This document shows positions 36,230 to 44,951 of a stretch of 64,000 nucleotides of DNA, piece after piece; position 1 is the first letter of the stretch, and every line of letters begins with the position of its first letter. Source of the DNA: an uncultured cyanobacterium (lineage in GTDB: Bacteria > Cyanobacteriota > Cyanobacteriia > PCC-6307 > Cyanobiaceae); NCBI GenBank assembly GCA_903917565.1, contig CAIXBB010000038.1, positions 1-64,000 on the forward strand, read 5' to 3'. The notes under the pieces were generated by a model. It had not been told where the DNA came from. It ran no database searches and worked only from the letters and a program-made list of their open reading frames with translations. Both the position numbers and the translations under genes were made by a program.

Positions 36230-36990
36230 CAGCCACCGTTCAGATCGTCGGTGCGGGCCCCGGGGCCCCGGACCTGCTCACCCTGAGGGCCGCGAGGGCC
36301 ATCGAGGCAGCGGAGGTGCTGGTCTGGACCGACTCCCTGGTGAATCCCCAGATCGCCGCCCTGGCGCCAACGGAGTGCGAAACGGTCCGCACCAGCACCC
36401 TCACCCTCGAGGAGGTGATGGCCGTGGTGCTGAAGCGGGCCAGGGAGGGACGGCGGGTGGTGCGCCTCCACGACGGTGATCCCTGCCTGTACGGAGCCCT
36501 GCAGGAGCAGATCTGCCTGCTGGCCGATGCCGGCCTGGCCGTGGAGGTGGTGCCGGGCCTGAGCGCCTACCAGGCCACCGCCGCCGCCCTGGGGGCCGAG
36601 CTGACCATTCCCGGCCGGGTGCAGACCATCGTGCTGAGTCGGGCCGGCGGCCGCACCGGCATGCCGGAGCGCGAATCCCTGGCCCGACTCGCCGCCCTGC
36701 AGGCCTCCCTGTGCCTGTACCTCAGCGCCCGCCACGTGGAGGACCTGCAGAGCGAACTGCTGCAGCACTACCCGGCCGACACACCGGTGGCGATCGGCTA
36801 TCGGGTCAGCTGGCCCGACCAGTGGCTGACGGTGGTGCCCCTGGACTCCATCGCCCGGGTCAGCCGGGAGCGGAATCTCATCCGCACCACCCTCTACGTG
36901 GTGAGTCCGGCCCTGCGGGCCGCCAACGCGGCCCGATCCCTGCTCTATTCGGCCAGCCATCACCACCTGTTCCGCGGCGGAGCCGAGTGA
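36226..36990 (+). CDS. cobM: Precorrin-4 C11-methyltransferase
   Basis: CobM/CbiF methylates C11 of the corrin ring precursor, using S-adenosylmethionine, in cobalamin-type corrinoid synthesis. The 254-residue protein has the tetrapyrrole methylase opening [51 protein letters not shown] and the [12 protein letters not shown] and [10 protein letters not shown] blocks specific to CobM. The ATG overlaps the lgt stop, and its stop overlaps the GTG of the next gene. Picocyanobacteria make pseudocobalamin, which fits. Confidence 0.94.
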   Translation: MTATVQIVGAGPGAPDLLTLRAARAIEAAEVLVWTDSLVNPQIAALAPTECETVRTSTLTLEEVMAVVLKRAREGRRVVRLHDGDPCLYGALQEQICLLADAGLAVEVVPGLSAYQATAAALGAELTIPGRVQTIVLSRAGGRTGMPERESLARLAALQASLCLYLSARHVEDLQSELLQHYPADTPVAIGYRVSWPDQWLTVVPLDSIARVSRERNLIRTTLYVVSPALRAANAARSLLYSASHHHLFRGGAE

Positions 36991-37568
36991 CTCCGGCCAC
37001 CCCCTGCCTGCGCCACTGGCGGGGCTGGGTGGGCGCCGCGGAAGCCGATGGCTGGCTGGAGGGGCTGCTGCAGGAGGTGCCCTGGAAGCAGGAACACATC
37101 AGCGTGTACGGCCGCCGCCACGCCATGCCCCGTCTCACCTGTTGGATGGCGGATACGGGCTGCGGCTACCGCTACTCCGGGCTGGAGAACGCCATCGAAC
37201 CCTGGACACCGCTCACCACCGCCATCCGCCAGCGCGTTGCGGCGGCGGCGGCCCAGGACTTCAATTCCCTGCTGCTGAACTTTTACCGCAACGGCCGTGA
37301 TGCCATGGGCTGGCACGCCGATGACGAGGCTGAGCTTGATCCGGAGGCCCCCATCGCCTCCCTCAGCCTGGGGGCCAGCCGCACCCTGCGCCTCCGTCCC
37401 CGCCAGCGGGCCACGGCCACCACCCTGGCGGTGGAACTGGGCCACGGGGATCTGCTGTTGATGGACCCACCCACCCAGCGGCACTGGATGCACGCGCTGC
37501 CGCGGCGCCTGAAGGTGGACGCCCCGCGGCTCAACCTGACCTTCCGGGTGGTACGGGTGGCAGCCTGA
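36987..37568 (+). CDS. alkB: AlkB-like 2-oxoglutarate/Fe(II) dioxygenase
   Basis: The 193-residue protein starts at the GTG overlapping the cobM stop. It has the AlkB fold signatures: NFYRNGRDAMGWHADDE with the iron-binding His110 and Asp112, SLSLGASRTLRLRPR, the third iron ligand His169 in MHALPRR, and the 2-oxoglutarate-binding Arg in RLNLTFRVV. The family repairs alkylated DNA or RNA bases by oxidative demethylation. Length and motifs resemble the ALKBH2/3 type rather than E. coli AlkB. The substrate is not known. Confidence 0.87.
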   Translation: MTPATPCLRHWRGWVGAAEADGWLEGLLQEVPWKQEHISVYGRRHAMPRLTCWMADTGCGYRYSGLENAIEPWTPLTTAIRQRVAAAAAQDFNSLLLNFYRNGRDAMGWHADDEAELDPEAPIASLSLGASRTLRLRPRQRATATTLAVELGHGDLLLMDPPTQRHWMHALPRRLKVDAPRLNLTFRVVRVAA

Positions 37569-37593
37569 AAGCGGAGCTGCGGGTGCCGCCACG

Positions 37594-37627
37594 GGGGGCG
37601 GCCGCCTTGGCCATCCGGGCCGCCCCC
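37594..37627. terminator. GC-rich hairpin after the AlkB-like gene
   Basis: GGGGGCGGCC at 37594-37603 and GGCCGCCCCC at 37618-37627 form a perfect 10-bp stem with a 14-base loop, 25 bases after the stop codon. No T run follows, so it may serve as a 3' end hairpin for the petCA-lgt-cobM-alkB message without being a classic terminator. Confidence 0.4.
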
Positions 37628-37677
37628 AGGCTGGCGACAATGGATGCAGTGTTCCTCTGAGCGGAGTTCCGAGGGCG

Positions 37678-38334
37678 ATGGCCAGTCCCAGTGGTAGCCG
37701 ACACCGGCGGCTCCTCCCGGTGCTGCTGAGCGTGACCCTGCTGGTCGGCGGCTGTCAGGTCACCGGGGTGAGCGAGGCCGGCCGTGATCGCTGCCGCAGG
37801 CTCAGTGCCAGCGCCGGCAATCCCTTCACGGCGGCCCTCAGCTACGTCCGCTGCCTGCCCAGCTCGGATTCCAGCCTGGCGGCCGAGAAGGCGGCCGAAA
37901 CAGCGGCCGCGGCACGCCGGGCGGCCCTGCAGGCCTGCCGCAGCCGGCAGGGGAAGATCACCAGCTTGATCGAATCGCTGCGCCAGGCCGAGCAGGAGCT
38001 GGCTGCGGCCCGCAGCAGCCCGTTCCGCCCCAGCATGGCGCCACCTCAGCCCCTGGATGCCGGCAAGGAATCCCGTTACCGCCCCGAGGACCAGCTGCTC
38101 GACCAGGACCGGTATGAGGCCGCCCTCGGCGCCTGGGAGCAGCAGGTGGCGTCCCAGCGGGCCCAGTGGCGGAAGCAGCGCGGCGAGCGCATCAAGGCGG
38201 CCCAGGGAAGGCTCGACCGGGACGCCCAGGCCCTCAAGGAGCTCCAGCCCGATCTGTTCAACAGCCCCACCAGCATTGAATTCGACCCCACCGCAGTCCG
38301 GCGGGTGAGCGCTGGCTGCCACAGCGCAAGCTGA
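37678..38334 (+). CDS. Hypothetical lipoprotein with coiled-coil segment
   Basis: The 218-residue protein starts at ATG 37678. It has a basic N-terminus, a hydrophobic stretch and the lipobox LVGGC (Cys about residue 26), so it should be a lipid-anchored periplasmic protein made by the Lgt pathway. The middle (about residues 65-115 and 145-190) is Ala/Glu/Gln/Arg-rich and likely helical or coiled-coil. No conserved domain is recognised. It contains several cysteines (such as in YVRCLPSS and LQACRSRQ) that could form a disulfide. Confidence 0.6.
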   Translation: MASPSGSRHRRLLPVLLSVTLLVGGCQVTGVSEAGRDRCRRLSASAGNPFTAALSYVRCLPSSDSSLAAEKAAETAAAARRAALQACRSRQGKITSLIESLRQAEQELAAARSSPFRPSMAPPQPLDAGKESRYRPEDQLLDQDRYEAALGAWEQQVASQRAQWRKQRGERIKAAQGRLDRDAQALKELQPDLFNSPTSIEFDPTAVRRVSAGCHSAS

Positions 38335-38421
38335 GGGGATTTGACTGAGTGGATTTGACAGTGAGTTCAGCGACCGTGTAGGAGGGGTTCAGGCCATCAG
38401 GCCAGGTTGAAACCACCGCCG

Positions 38422-38440
38422 CTGAAAGAACCACTTTCAG
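38422..38440. other. Short hairpin upstream of tRNA-Val
   Basis: CTGAAAG at 38422-38428 and CTTTCAG at 38434-38440 form a 7-bp stem with a five-base loop in the space between the lipoprotein gene and the tRNA. Without a T run it is not a convincing terminator; it could be a 3' hairpin of the upstream gene. Confidence 0.25.
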
Positions 38441-38468
38441 GCGATGCAGAGGGATCGACAGGAACGAT

Positions 38469-38540
<72 letters not shown>

Positions 38541-38675
38541 TGTCTTCAATCCTGTTTGCCGACCTGTAGCGTCATTGACGTCGGATGTCTGGTCGCTGAC
38601 TGGAGCGCTCGTCATACTGCTGGCAACGCAGCGCCTCAGGAGTCATTGACCTTGTCCGATTCTCCTGCCGCGACC

Positions 38676-39458
38676 ATGGCCGCAGAGGACTGGAGAGCAC
38701 CGATTCCAGAGCTCGTCCAACTGGGCGAACGGCTCGGCAAGGCCCGGCGCGACCAGGGCCTGAGCCTGGAGGAGCTGGCCGACAGGCTGCGGCTGGGCAC
38801 CGAACAGCTGGTGGCCCTCGAGGCCGGCGACCACACGCACCTGCCTGAAGCCGTCTTCGTGGTGGCCCAGGCCAAGCGGGTGGCTGGCGCCCTGGGGATC
38901 GACGTGAGCCAGCAGATCAGCGATCTCCAGGAGAGCCGTCTGATGCGCGTCAAGCGCCGGCCGGCCCGCGTCACGCCCCTCCAGCGACGGACCCTCACCG
39001 CCTCTACCAGGCAGGCGAGACCCCTCGGCAGGCTGTGGGTGGCCCTGCTCCTGCTGGGTGTCGGCGGCGTGGCGGTGGCGATCCTGGAGGGGAAACGGCC
39101 TGACCAGCAAGAGGCGAGGCCCCCATCAGCGGCCACGACCACCAACCTGGCCGTTTCCCCTGGCCAGGGCCTCGCGGCTGCCGGCGTTTCTGGGGCGCCG
39201 CCGCAGGTGGCACCGGAGGCGCTGGTGCTGCAGAGCAGCCAGCCCAGCTGGCTGGAGGTCCGCAATGCTGCCGGAGCCACCCTGTTCCGCGGCACTTTCT
39301 CAGGGGAGAAGCGTTTCCCCATGGGGCAGGGTCTGAAGGTTCTGGCCGGCCGGCCTGACCTGGTGACGGCCACCGCCGGCAGCCAGGCCACCAGGTCGTT
39401 GGGGCGGATCGATCAGGTGGTGTGGCGCACGTTCAGGGCGACGCCTGCCGCACCGTGA
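38676..39458 (+). CDS. RodZ-like protein: HTH domain, membrane span, DUF4115 domain
   Basis: The 260-residue protein has an N-terminal Xre-type helix-turn-helix (LGERLGKARRDQGLSLEELADRL, then GTEQLVALEAGD), one membrane span (about residues 110-135) and a C-terminal domain like DUF4115 (SSQPSWLEVRNAAGATLFRG, KRFPMGQGLKVLAGRPDLV). This is the layout of RodZ, which links MreB to the envelope in many bacteria. Whether it acts in shape here is unknown. ATG 38676 is used; TTG 38652 would add eight residues. The last 26 bases overlap the ppx gene. Confidence 0.8.
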   Translation: MAAEDWRAPIPELVQLGERLGKARRDQGLSLEELADRLRLGTEQLVALEAGDHTHLPEAVFVVAQAKRVAGALGIDVSQQISDLQESRLMRVKRRPARVTPLQRRTLTASTRQARPLGRLWVALLLLGVGGVAVAILEGKRPDQQEARPPSAATTTNLAVSPGQGLAAAGVSGAPPQVAPEALVLQSSQPSWLEVRNAAGATLFRGTFSGEKRFPMGQGLKVLAGRPDLVTATAGSQATRSLGRIDQVVWRTFRATPAAP

Positions 39459-41106
39459 GCCTCAGGCCCGTGGCCTCCAGGACCAGATCGGCGCAGGAGC
39501 GCAGGCTCCACTCCTCGAGGCTCAGATCCTGGGGGGGCTCACCGGGCTCCGGGGAGCGTGGTTGCAGGCTGATCGTGAAGCCACGGGTCTGAGGGGACCG
39601 TTCGGCGTCAGCGGAGACACTGATCGTCTCGATGCCGGGGGCGGGTCTGCGGTCGAGGGCAGCCGCCAACCGCAGCAGCAGCGCCATCGTGAACACGGTG
39701 TGACGGTGCTGCCCGGCCTCGATCAGCTGCCACGACTCATGGCGCTTCTTGGGCATGCCGCGCCGGTGATAACGGGCGATCGCCGCCACCATCAGGTGCT
39801 CGGCTTCGGAGTACCCGAGCAGCTCCCCATGGCGGATCAGGTACCAGGTGTGCTTGTGGTAGGCGGCGATGTTGACGTGCTTGCCACAGGCATGGAGCTG
39901 GGCCGCCGCCCACAGCAGGGCGCGGCCTTCGCCGTCGTCGTCGTGCAGAAGGCCCCTGGTCTGGTCGTAGAGGCTGAGGGCATGGCTGGCCACCCGATCG
40001 GCCCGGCCCGTGTCCACCCCGTAGGTGCGGGCCAGGTGCAGGACCGTGCGGCGGCGGATCGTGCTCTGGAAGCTGAAGCGATCGACGAGCAGCCCATTGC
40101 GCAGCATCCAGTCGACAATCAGGCCCTCCCGCAGGGCCCGCTCGCACACCACCAGCTCCTTGACCTGAAGGATCTCCATGGTGGTCTGGAGGATCAGGGC
40201 GCCGGGCACAATGATTTCGGCCCGGCGTTCATTGATGGCGGTGAGGGCGCGGCGCTGCTCCGGCGTCATCACCACCAACCGCTCGACGATGTCGTCAAGG
40301 CGGGCCCGGCCCAGGCGGTAGCCGTCGAGCTTGAGGGGCGGATTGGGGTCCTGGGCGGAGGCCAGGGCCGCCATCGCCATGGCGGTGCCGCTGGTGGCCA
40401 CCAGAACGGGCTTTTCCCCCGGCCGCAATTCCCGTTTCACCTCGGCGACAGCCGGATCCATCGCCCCCTGGATGTAGGCCTTGAGAAAGCTGCGACGGGC
40501 CGGTGGCAGAGGGTCCTCCCGGCAGAACTCCCTCTGCAGACGCACCGCGCCGATGCGGGTGCTGGTGAGGGCGCGGGCATCGCGGCCATCGGCGAGCACC
40601 AGTTCGGTGGAACCGCCGCCGATGTCGAGAATGAAATACGGCTGATCACCGAAGGAGAGGCCCGAGAGCACCCCCAGATAGATCAGTCGGGCCTCCTCCG
40701 GCCCGCTCACCAGATCCACCACCAGCCCCAGCTGGTCCTGAAGCCCCTGCAGGAACGAGCGGCCGTTCGGGGCCTCCCGCACCGCACTGGTGGCGGCGGT
40801 GACGATCTGTTCCACCCCATGGCTGGTGGCCATGTCCCGGCAGTGGCGCAGGGTCAGGAAGGCGCGCTCGATCGCCTCGGGCGTGAGGTCACCGGAGTCC
40901 GGATCCCTTTCCCCCAGCCGGGTGGTGGATTTTTCCGCCAGCACCACCGAGAAACTGCGCAGGACCGGATCGATCGCCGCGACCAGCAGGTGGATGGAGT
41001 TGGTGCCGATGTCGATGGCCGCCACCCGCCGTTCCCCGGTGCCGGCGGTGGCGGTGGCGGGGACCGAAGCCAACGCGGCTGACGCCGGATCGGGGATCGG
41101 GGGCAT
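39433..41106 (-). CDS. ppx: Ppx/GppA phosphatase (exopolyphosphatase-like)
   Basis: The family hydrolyses polyphosphate and/or pppGpp. The protein has the actin-like fold signatures VAAIDIGTNSIHLLVAAI, a second phosphate loop YFILDIGGGSTELVLADG, EARLIYLG, and a C-terminal HD-like helical domain (HACGKHVNIAAYHKHTWYLI). ATG 41106 gives 557 residues, near the usual size; an ATG at 41208 would add a Pro-rich leader and leave only 28 bases to the divergent gene. The 3' end overlaps the RodZ-like gene by 26 bases. Confidence 0.9.
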   Translation of the reverse strand: MPPIPDPASAALASVPATATAGTGERRVAAIDIGTNSIHLLVAAIDPVLRSFSVVLAEKSTTRLGERDPDSGDLTPEAIERAFLTLRHCRDMATSHGVEQIVTAATSAVREAPNGRSFLQGLQDQLGLVVDLVSGPEEARLIYLGVLSGLSFGDQPYFILDIGGGSTELVLADGRDARALTSTRIGAVRLQREFCREDPLPPARRSFLKAYIQGAMDPAVAEVKRELRPGEKPVLVATSGTAMAMAALASAQDPNPPLKLDGYRLGRARLDDIVERLVVMTPEQRRALTAINERRAEIIVPGALILQTTMEILQVKELVVCERALREGLIVDWMLRNGLLVDRFSFQSTIRRRTVLHLARTYGVDTGRADRVASHALSLYDQTRGLLHDDDGEGRALLWAAAQLHACGKHVNIAAYHKHTWYLIRHGELLGYSEAEHLMVAAIARYHRRGMPKKRHESWQLIEAGQHRHTVFTMALLLRLAAALDRRPAPGIETISVSADAERSPQTRGFTISLQPRSPEPGEPPQDLSLEEWSLRSCADLVLEATGLRLTVRQASP

Positions 41107-41236
41107 GGGGGTCGGCCCGGGCAGCGGCGGCGCCACTTTGCCACCGGGCGCCACTTTGCGACCGACCGCAGGAACGCCGCCGTCAGGAGTTGGATAGGGT
41201 GCCGGCATCCACCCGTTGCGAGCGGTGAACGTCCCG

Positions 41237-42130
41237 ATGGCGCCAGGCCGCGCCCAGGCCTGGCTTGAGCTGTTGCGTTGGCACAAGCCCAGCGGCAGGC
41301 TCATCCTTCTGATTCCCGCCGGCTGGGCCCTGTGGCTGGGTCCAGCCGTGCCGCCTTCGGCCCCGCTGGTGGGATGGATCGTGCTGGGGGGCCTGGCGGT
41401 CAGCGGCGCCGGCTGCGTGGCCAATGACCTCTGGGACCGGCGCATCGATCCCCTGGTGGAGCGCACCCGCCACCGGCCCCTGGCCGACGGCCGCCTCGGT
41501 GTGGGCACCGCGGCGGCGCTGCTGCTGCTCTGCCTGGCGGTGGCCCTGGCGGCCCTGCTGGCCCTGCCCGCCGCCAGCCGGGTGCTCTGCGTGGGCCTCG
41601 CCCTGGCGACGTTGCCTCTGGTGCTGCTCTACCCCTCCGCCAAGCGCTGGTTCGCCTTCCCCCAGCTGGTGCTCGCCCTGTGCTGGGGCTTCGCCGTGCT
41701 GATTCCCTGGGCCGCCGCCCAGGGTGGCCTGCAGGGCGGCACGGGCGGCTGGCCCCTGCTGCTCACCTGGCTGGCGGCGGTGAGCTGGACCTTCGGCTTC
41801 GACACGGTCTACGCCATGAGCGACAGGGTCGACGATCGACGCCTCGGGGTGCGCAGCAGTGCCCTGAGCCTGGGCCACCAGGCCCCCCTGGTGGTGGCCC
41901 TCTGCTACGGGCTCACCTGCGCGGCCCTGGCCCTGGCGGTGCTCCTGCAGGGGCGGGCGGGTCTGCCGTTCTGGCTGCCCTGGGCCGCCGCCGCCCTGGC
42001 CATGCAGCAGCAGGCGGCCCGGCTGCGCCGTCCCGACCTGCCCCGCAGCGCCTACGGCAGGCACTTCGCCATCCAGGTGTGGCTCGGAGGTCTGCTGCTG
42101 CTGGCGGTGATCCTCTCCACCAGCACCTGA
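41237..42130 (+). CDS. UbiA-type 4-hydroxybenzoate polyprenyltransferase
   Basis: The 297-residue protein has about nine spans, the polyprenyl-diphosphate-binding motif NDLWDRRIDPLVERTR and the second DxxxD motif region DTVYAMSDRVDD. In cyanobacteria this enzyme prenylates 4-hydroxybenzoate in plastoquinone synthesis. The start ATG at 41237 fits the family; GTG 41225 is an alternative. It is followed by an LD-carboxypeptidase gene six bases after its stop. Confidence 0.9.
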   Translation: MAPGRAQAWLELLRWHKPSGRLILLIPAGWALWLGPAVPPSAPLVGWIVLGGLAVSGAGCVANDLWDRRIDPLVERTRHRPLADGRLGVGTAAALLLLCLAVALAALLALPAASRVLCVGLALATLPLVLLYPSAKRWFAFPQLVLALCWGFAVLIPWAAAQGGLQGGTGGWPLLLTWLAAVSWTFGFDTVYAMSDRVDDRRLGVRSSALSLGHQAPLVVALCYGLTCAALALAVLLQGRAGLPFWLPWAAAALAMQQQAARLRRPDLPRSAYGRHFAIQVWLGGLLLLAVILSTST

Positions 42131-42136
42131 ATCGCC

Positions 42137-43099
42137 ATGGTTGCCGGACTGCCGCCGCCCCATCCACCAGCTCACCAACCGCCGGCCCTGCGACCGGGCG
42201 ACAGGGTGCAGCTGGTGGCCGCCAGCTCCGCCCTGGCCGATCTGGAACGGCTGCAGGCGGGGCTGGCGGTGCTCGCCAGCTGGGGCCTGGAGCTGGATGA
42301 CGACCCCACCCGGCTACCGGCCCGCCGCTGGGGCTACCTGGCGGGCCGGGACGCCGAGCGAGCCGGCGACCTGCTGCCCAGGGGCGACCAGGGGAGCCCC
42401 CCGGCCCTGCTGGCCTGCGTGCGAGGGGGCTGGGGCTCGGCCCGACTGCTGGAGCGCCCCCTGGAGGCGGCAGGCGGCTGGCTGCTGGGGTTCTCCGATG
42501 TCACGTCCCTGCTGTGGCACCGGCTGGCGATGGGACGGGGGGGCGCCGTCCATGGGCCCCTGCTCACCACCCTGGCCATGGAGCCGGCCTGGAGCCGGGA
42601 GCGGCTGCGGGCCCTGCTGTTCGGCGAACCCCTCGGCGACCTGGACGGGGAGGGCTGGGGGGGCGGCCAGGCCGAAGGCCCGCTGCTGGCCGCCAACCTC
42701 ACCGTGGCGACCCACCTGCTGGGCACGCCGCACCTGCCGGATCTGGACGGGGCGATCCTGATCCTCGAAGATGTGGGGGAGGCCCCCTACCGCCTCGACC
42801 GCCTGCTCACCCACTGGCGGCTCTGCGGCGCCTTGCAGCGTCTGGCGGGCATCGGCTTCGGCAGCTTCGAAGGGTGTGATGACACCCAGGACGCTGACCG
42901 TGACACGCCCCGGTTCAGCCTGGAGCAGGTGCTGCGGGAGCGAACCGCCGATCTGGGCATCCCGGTGCTGGCCGCCCTGCCGGTGGGCCACGGCGGTGTC
43001 AATGCCGCCCTGCCCCTGGGGGTTCGCGCTCGGCTCGACGGCGACCGGGGCCGGCTGAGCGTCATCACCGCGGCCCCCTGTGCCGTCAGTCGCCCGTGA
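42137..43099 (+). CDS. LD-carboxypeptidase, peptidase S66 family
   Basis: The family (LdcA) removes the terminal D-Ala from muramoyl tetrapeptides during peptidoglycan recycling. The 320-residue protein has LRPGDRVQLVAASSALAD at the start, the catalytic serine region ACVRGGWGSARLLE, LLGFSDVTSLLWH, and the later ILILEDVGEAPYRLDRLL with the catalytic Glu/His region further on (HGG). It starts at ATG 42137, six bases after the UbiA gene, and its last 14 bases overlap the gene on the other strand. Confidence 0.9.
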   Translation: MVAGLPPPHPPAHQPPALRPGDRVQLVAASSALADLERLQAGLAVLASWGLELDDDPTRLPARRWGYLAGRDAERAGDLLPRGDQGSPPALLACVRGGWGSARLLERPLEAAGGWLLGFSDVTSLLWHRLAMGRGGAVHGPLLTTLAMEPAWSRERLRALLFGEPLGDLDGEGWGGGQAEGPLLAANLTVATHLLGTPHLPDLDGAILILEDVGEAPYRLDRLLTHWRLCGALQRLAGIGFGSFEGCDDTQDADRDTPRFSLEQVLRERTADLGIPVLAALPVGHGGVNAALPLGVRARLDGDRGRLSVITAAPCAVSRP

Positions 43100-44156
43100 G
43101 CTTCTCCTCGTCGATGAGCGTGCGGCCGACCAGATGACCATCCCTGAGCAGCTGGCTCACCCGCCAGCGGCGGCGACCGTCGGGACTGCAGCTGATGATC
43201 TCGTGGATGTCGGGATCCGCCGGATCCCGGGCGTGCATCACCAGCAGGCTGCCGGCGGCGGGCGCCTGGCCCGGCAGGTCCATCGCCCAGCCCTGGTAGC
43301 GCTCGCTGGCGAACCAGACCCGGCCGGAATGGATCTCGCCCTGGGCTTCGAGGCGGCGGAGCGGGGCGTCCTCGGGGCCATGGAGGTTGCTCTGGTGGTA
43401 GCGCCAGCGGCCGGCCTGTTGGAACACCCGGATGGTGATCGTGCTGGGGAAGGTCTCCAGCAGGTCGCCCAGGGCGTCGTAGCGGCGGAAGGTGCCGCTC
43501 CACACGCCCTGCTGCCCCACCAGCGCCGGCAGATCGGCCCCCATGGTCCCATCGGCCCGGTCGAACAGCAGCCAGCTGAAGCCGTCGATCTCGCCCCGCA
43601 CCGAGCCATCGGCCAGCCGCAGGCTGCGGTCCCGGTACCAGAGCTGGTCGGGATGGAGGAGCATCTCGAAATCGGCGCAGACCTCGCCGTCCTGAGGATG
43701 CCGGTAGCGGCAGGCCCCGGGATCCATGCGGGCGCGGAAGCGGTCGAGGGCCGGCTCCGCCTCGAAGTACAGATCGCAACCCGGGTGGCGATCGAAGGCC
43801 TCAGGCCCCAGTGCCTGGACCCGGGCCGCGTCCAGCGCCGGACGGTCGTAGGTGGGGCCCCCCCGGAAGAACAGCTGCTCGGCCCGGACGGTCCCGCGCT
43901 GCGGATCCACCCCCAGCACCACCACCCGCTGGCGGTGGGCCAGCTGCGGGGCACTGGCGCGGAACTCCTGGAAATAGAGCACCCACGCTCCGAGCTGGGG
44001 CGCCTGCAACCGCTCCACCACCATCGTGCGCAGCTCCCGGGTGAGCTCGGGGGCCACCGGGCCGCCCCTGGCCAGGGTGGCGGCCACCTGGCGGCGGTTG
44101 TCGAAGTCCCCCTGCCAGCGGCAGGCGATCGTCTCGAGCTGGGCGGCGCTGTCCAT
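43086..44156 (-). CDS. CpeT/CpcT-like protein with C-terminal DUF3598-like domain
   Basis: The 356-residue protein begins MDSAAQLETIACRWQGDFDN. Residues about 1-200 follow the CpeT/CpcT bilin lyase/chaperone plan: QLGAWVLYFQEF, GPEAFDRHPGCDLYFE, a Cys in GACRYRHP, DFEMLLHPDQLWYRDRSL and EIDGFSWLLFDRA. A further region of about 150 residues (GVWSGTFRRYDALGDLLE through GRTLIDEEK) looks like a DUF3598-type beta-barrel. By family knowledge, CpeT/CpcT act in attaching bilins to phycobiliproteins; the combined protein may have a different ligand. It follows ispD by eight bases and is likely co-transcribed with it. Confidence 0.7.
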   Translation of the reverse strand: MDSAAQLETIACRWQGDFDNRRQVAATLARGGPVAPELTRELRTMVVERLQAPQLGAWVLYFQEFRASAPQLAHRQRVVVLGVDPQRGTVRAEQLFFRGGPTYDRPALDAARVQALGPEAFDRHPGCDLYFEAEPALDRFRARMDPGACRYRHPQDGEVCADFEMLLHPDQLWYRDRSLRLADGSVRGEIDGFSWLLFDRADGTMGADLPALVGQQGVWSGTFRRYDALGDLLETFPSTITIRVFQQAGRWRYHQSNLHGPEDAPLRRLEAQGEIHSGRVWFASERYQGWAMDLPGQAPAAGSLLVMHARDPADPDIHEIISCSPDGRRRWRVSQLLRDGHLVGRTLIDEEKLTGD

Positions 44157-44164
44157 GGGCGGGC

Positions 44165-44872
44165 TCAGGCCCCACGGGCCGCCAGCACCGCGCTGGCAAT
44201 GGTGAGATCGAAGCGGGTGGTGAGCTTGATGTTGGACGGCGGTGCCTCCAGCACCCGCACCGGCAGCCCCAGCCGTTCGTAAAGAGCCGCGTCGTCGGTG
44301 ACGCTCCAGCCCTCGCGCTCGGCCTGCCCGTGGGCCTGGCGCAGCTGGGCCACTCCGAAGCCCTGGGGCGTCTGGGCCGCCCACAGGCCGCTGCGTTCGG
44401 GGGTGGCGGTGATCCGGCCACGGCCATCCACCTGCTTGATGGTGTCGGTGACGGGGGTGGCGGCGATGATGCCGGCCCCTTCGGCCATGGCCTCGGTAAG
44501 GGCTGTGGCACAGCGCTCCAGCAGCTCCGGTTCCGCCAGGCAGCGGGCGCCGTCGTGGATCAGCACTGCCTCGGCATCGGCGGGCAGGGCCACCAGGCCG
44601 CGCCGCACCGAGTCCTGGCGGGTGTCGCCCCCGACGATCCAGGCCACCGGTTCGGCCAGGGAGCGGCGGGGCTCCGCCGCGGCCAGGATCGCCCCGATCG
44701 CCGCCTCGTCCTCCGGCCGGCCCATCACCCCGATCCAGCGGATCGCCCCGCAGGCCAGGGCGGCATCGAGGGTCCACGCCAGGACGGGGCGTCCGGCCAG
44801 GGGGAGCAGCAGTTTGTTGGTGGCGGCGCCCATGCGGCGCCCGCTGCCGGCGGCGGCGATCAGCAAATGCAC
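44165..44872 (-). CDS. ispD: 2-C-methyl-D-erythritol 4-phosphate cytidylyltransferase
   Basis: IspD makes CDP-ME in the MEP pathway that supplies isoprenoids for chlorophyll, carotenoids and quinones. The protein has [26 protein letters not shown]-like [43 protein letters not shown] and the C-terminal [11 protein letters not shown]. The GTG at 44872 gives 235 residues and the usual N-terminus; ATG 44914 would add 14 residues. It is divergent from the GT9-like gene with 79 bases between the starts. Confidence 0.94.
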   Translation of the reverse strand: MHLLIAAAGSGRRMGAATNKLLLPLAGRPVLAWTLDAALACGAIRWIGVMGRPEDEAAIGAILAAAEPRRSLAEPVAWIVGGDTRQDSVRRGLVALPADAEAVLIHDGARCLAEPELLERCATALTEAMAEGAGIIAATPVTDTIKQVDGRGRITATPERSGLWAAQTPQGFGVAQLRQAHGQAEREGWSVTDDAALYERLGLPVRVLEAPPSNIKLTTRFDLTIASAVLAARGA

Positions 44873-44951
44873 AAGCGATGGGCCGCCCGGGCGGAACACT
44901 GGAATCCCCTCCATACAATCAGGCCGCAAGGCCCGCCCGACCAAACGCCCG

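Noticed and set aside
38335-38468. TTGACA at 38355-38360 as the tRNA-Val promoter
   Set aside because: No acceptable -10 hexamer follows at 16-18 bases, so a promoter is not claimed.
39562-41082. 506-codon plus-strand frame opposite ppx
   Set aside because: Antisense shadow of the Ppx/GppA gene, which has clear motifs on the other strand.
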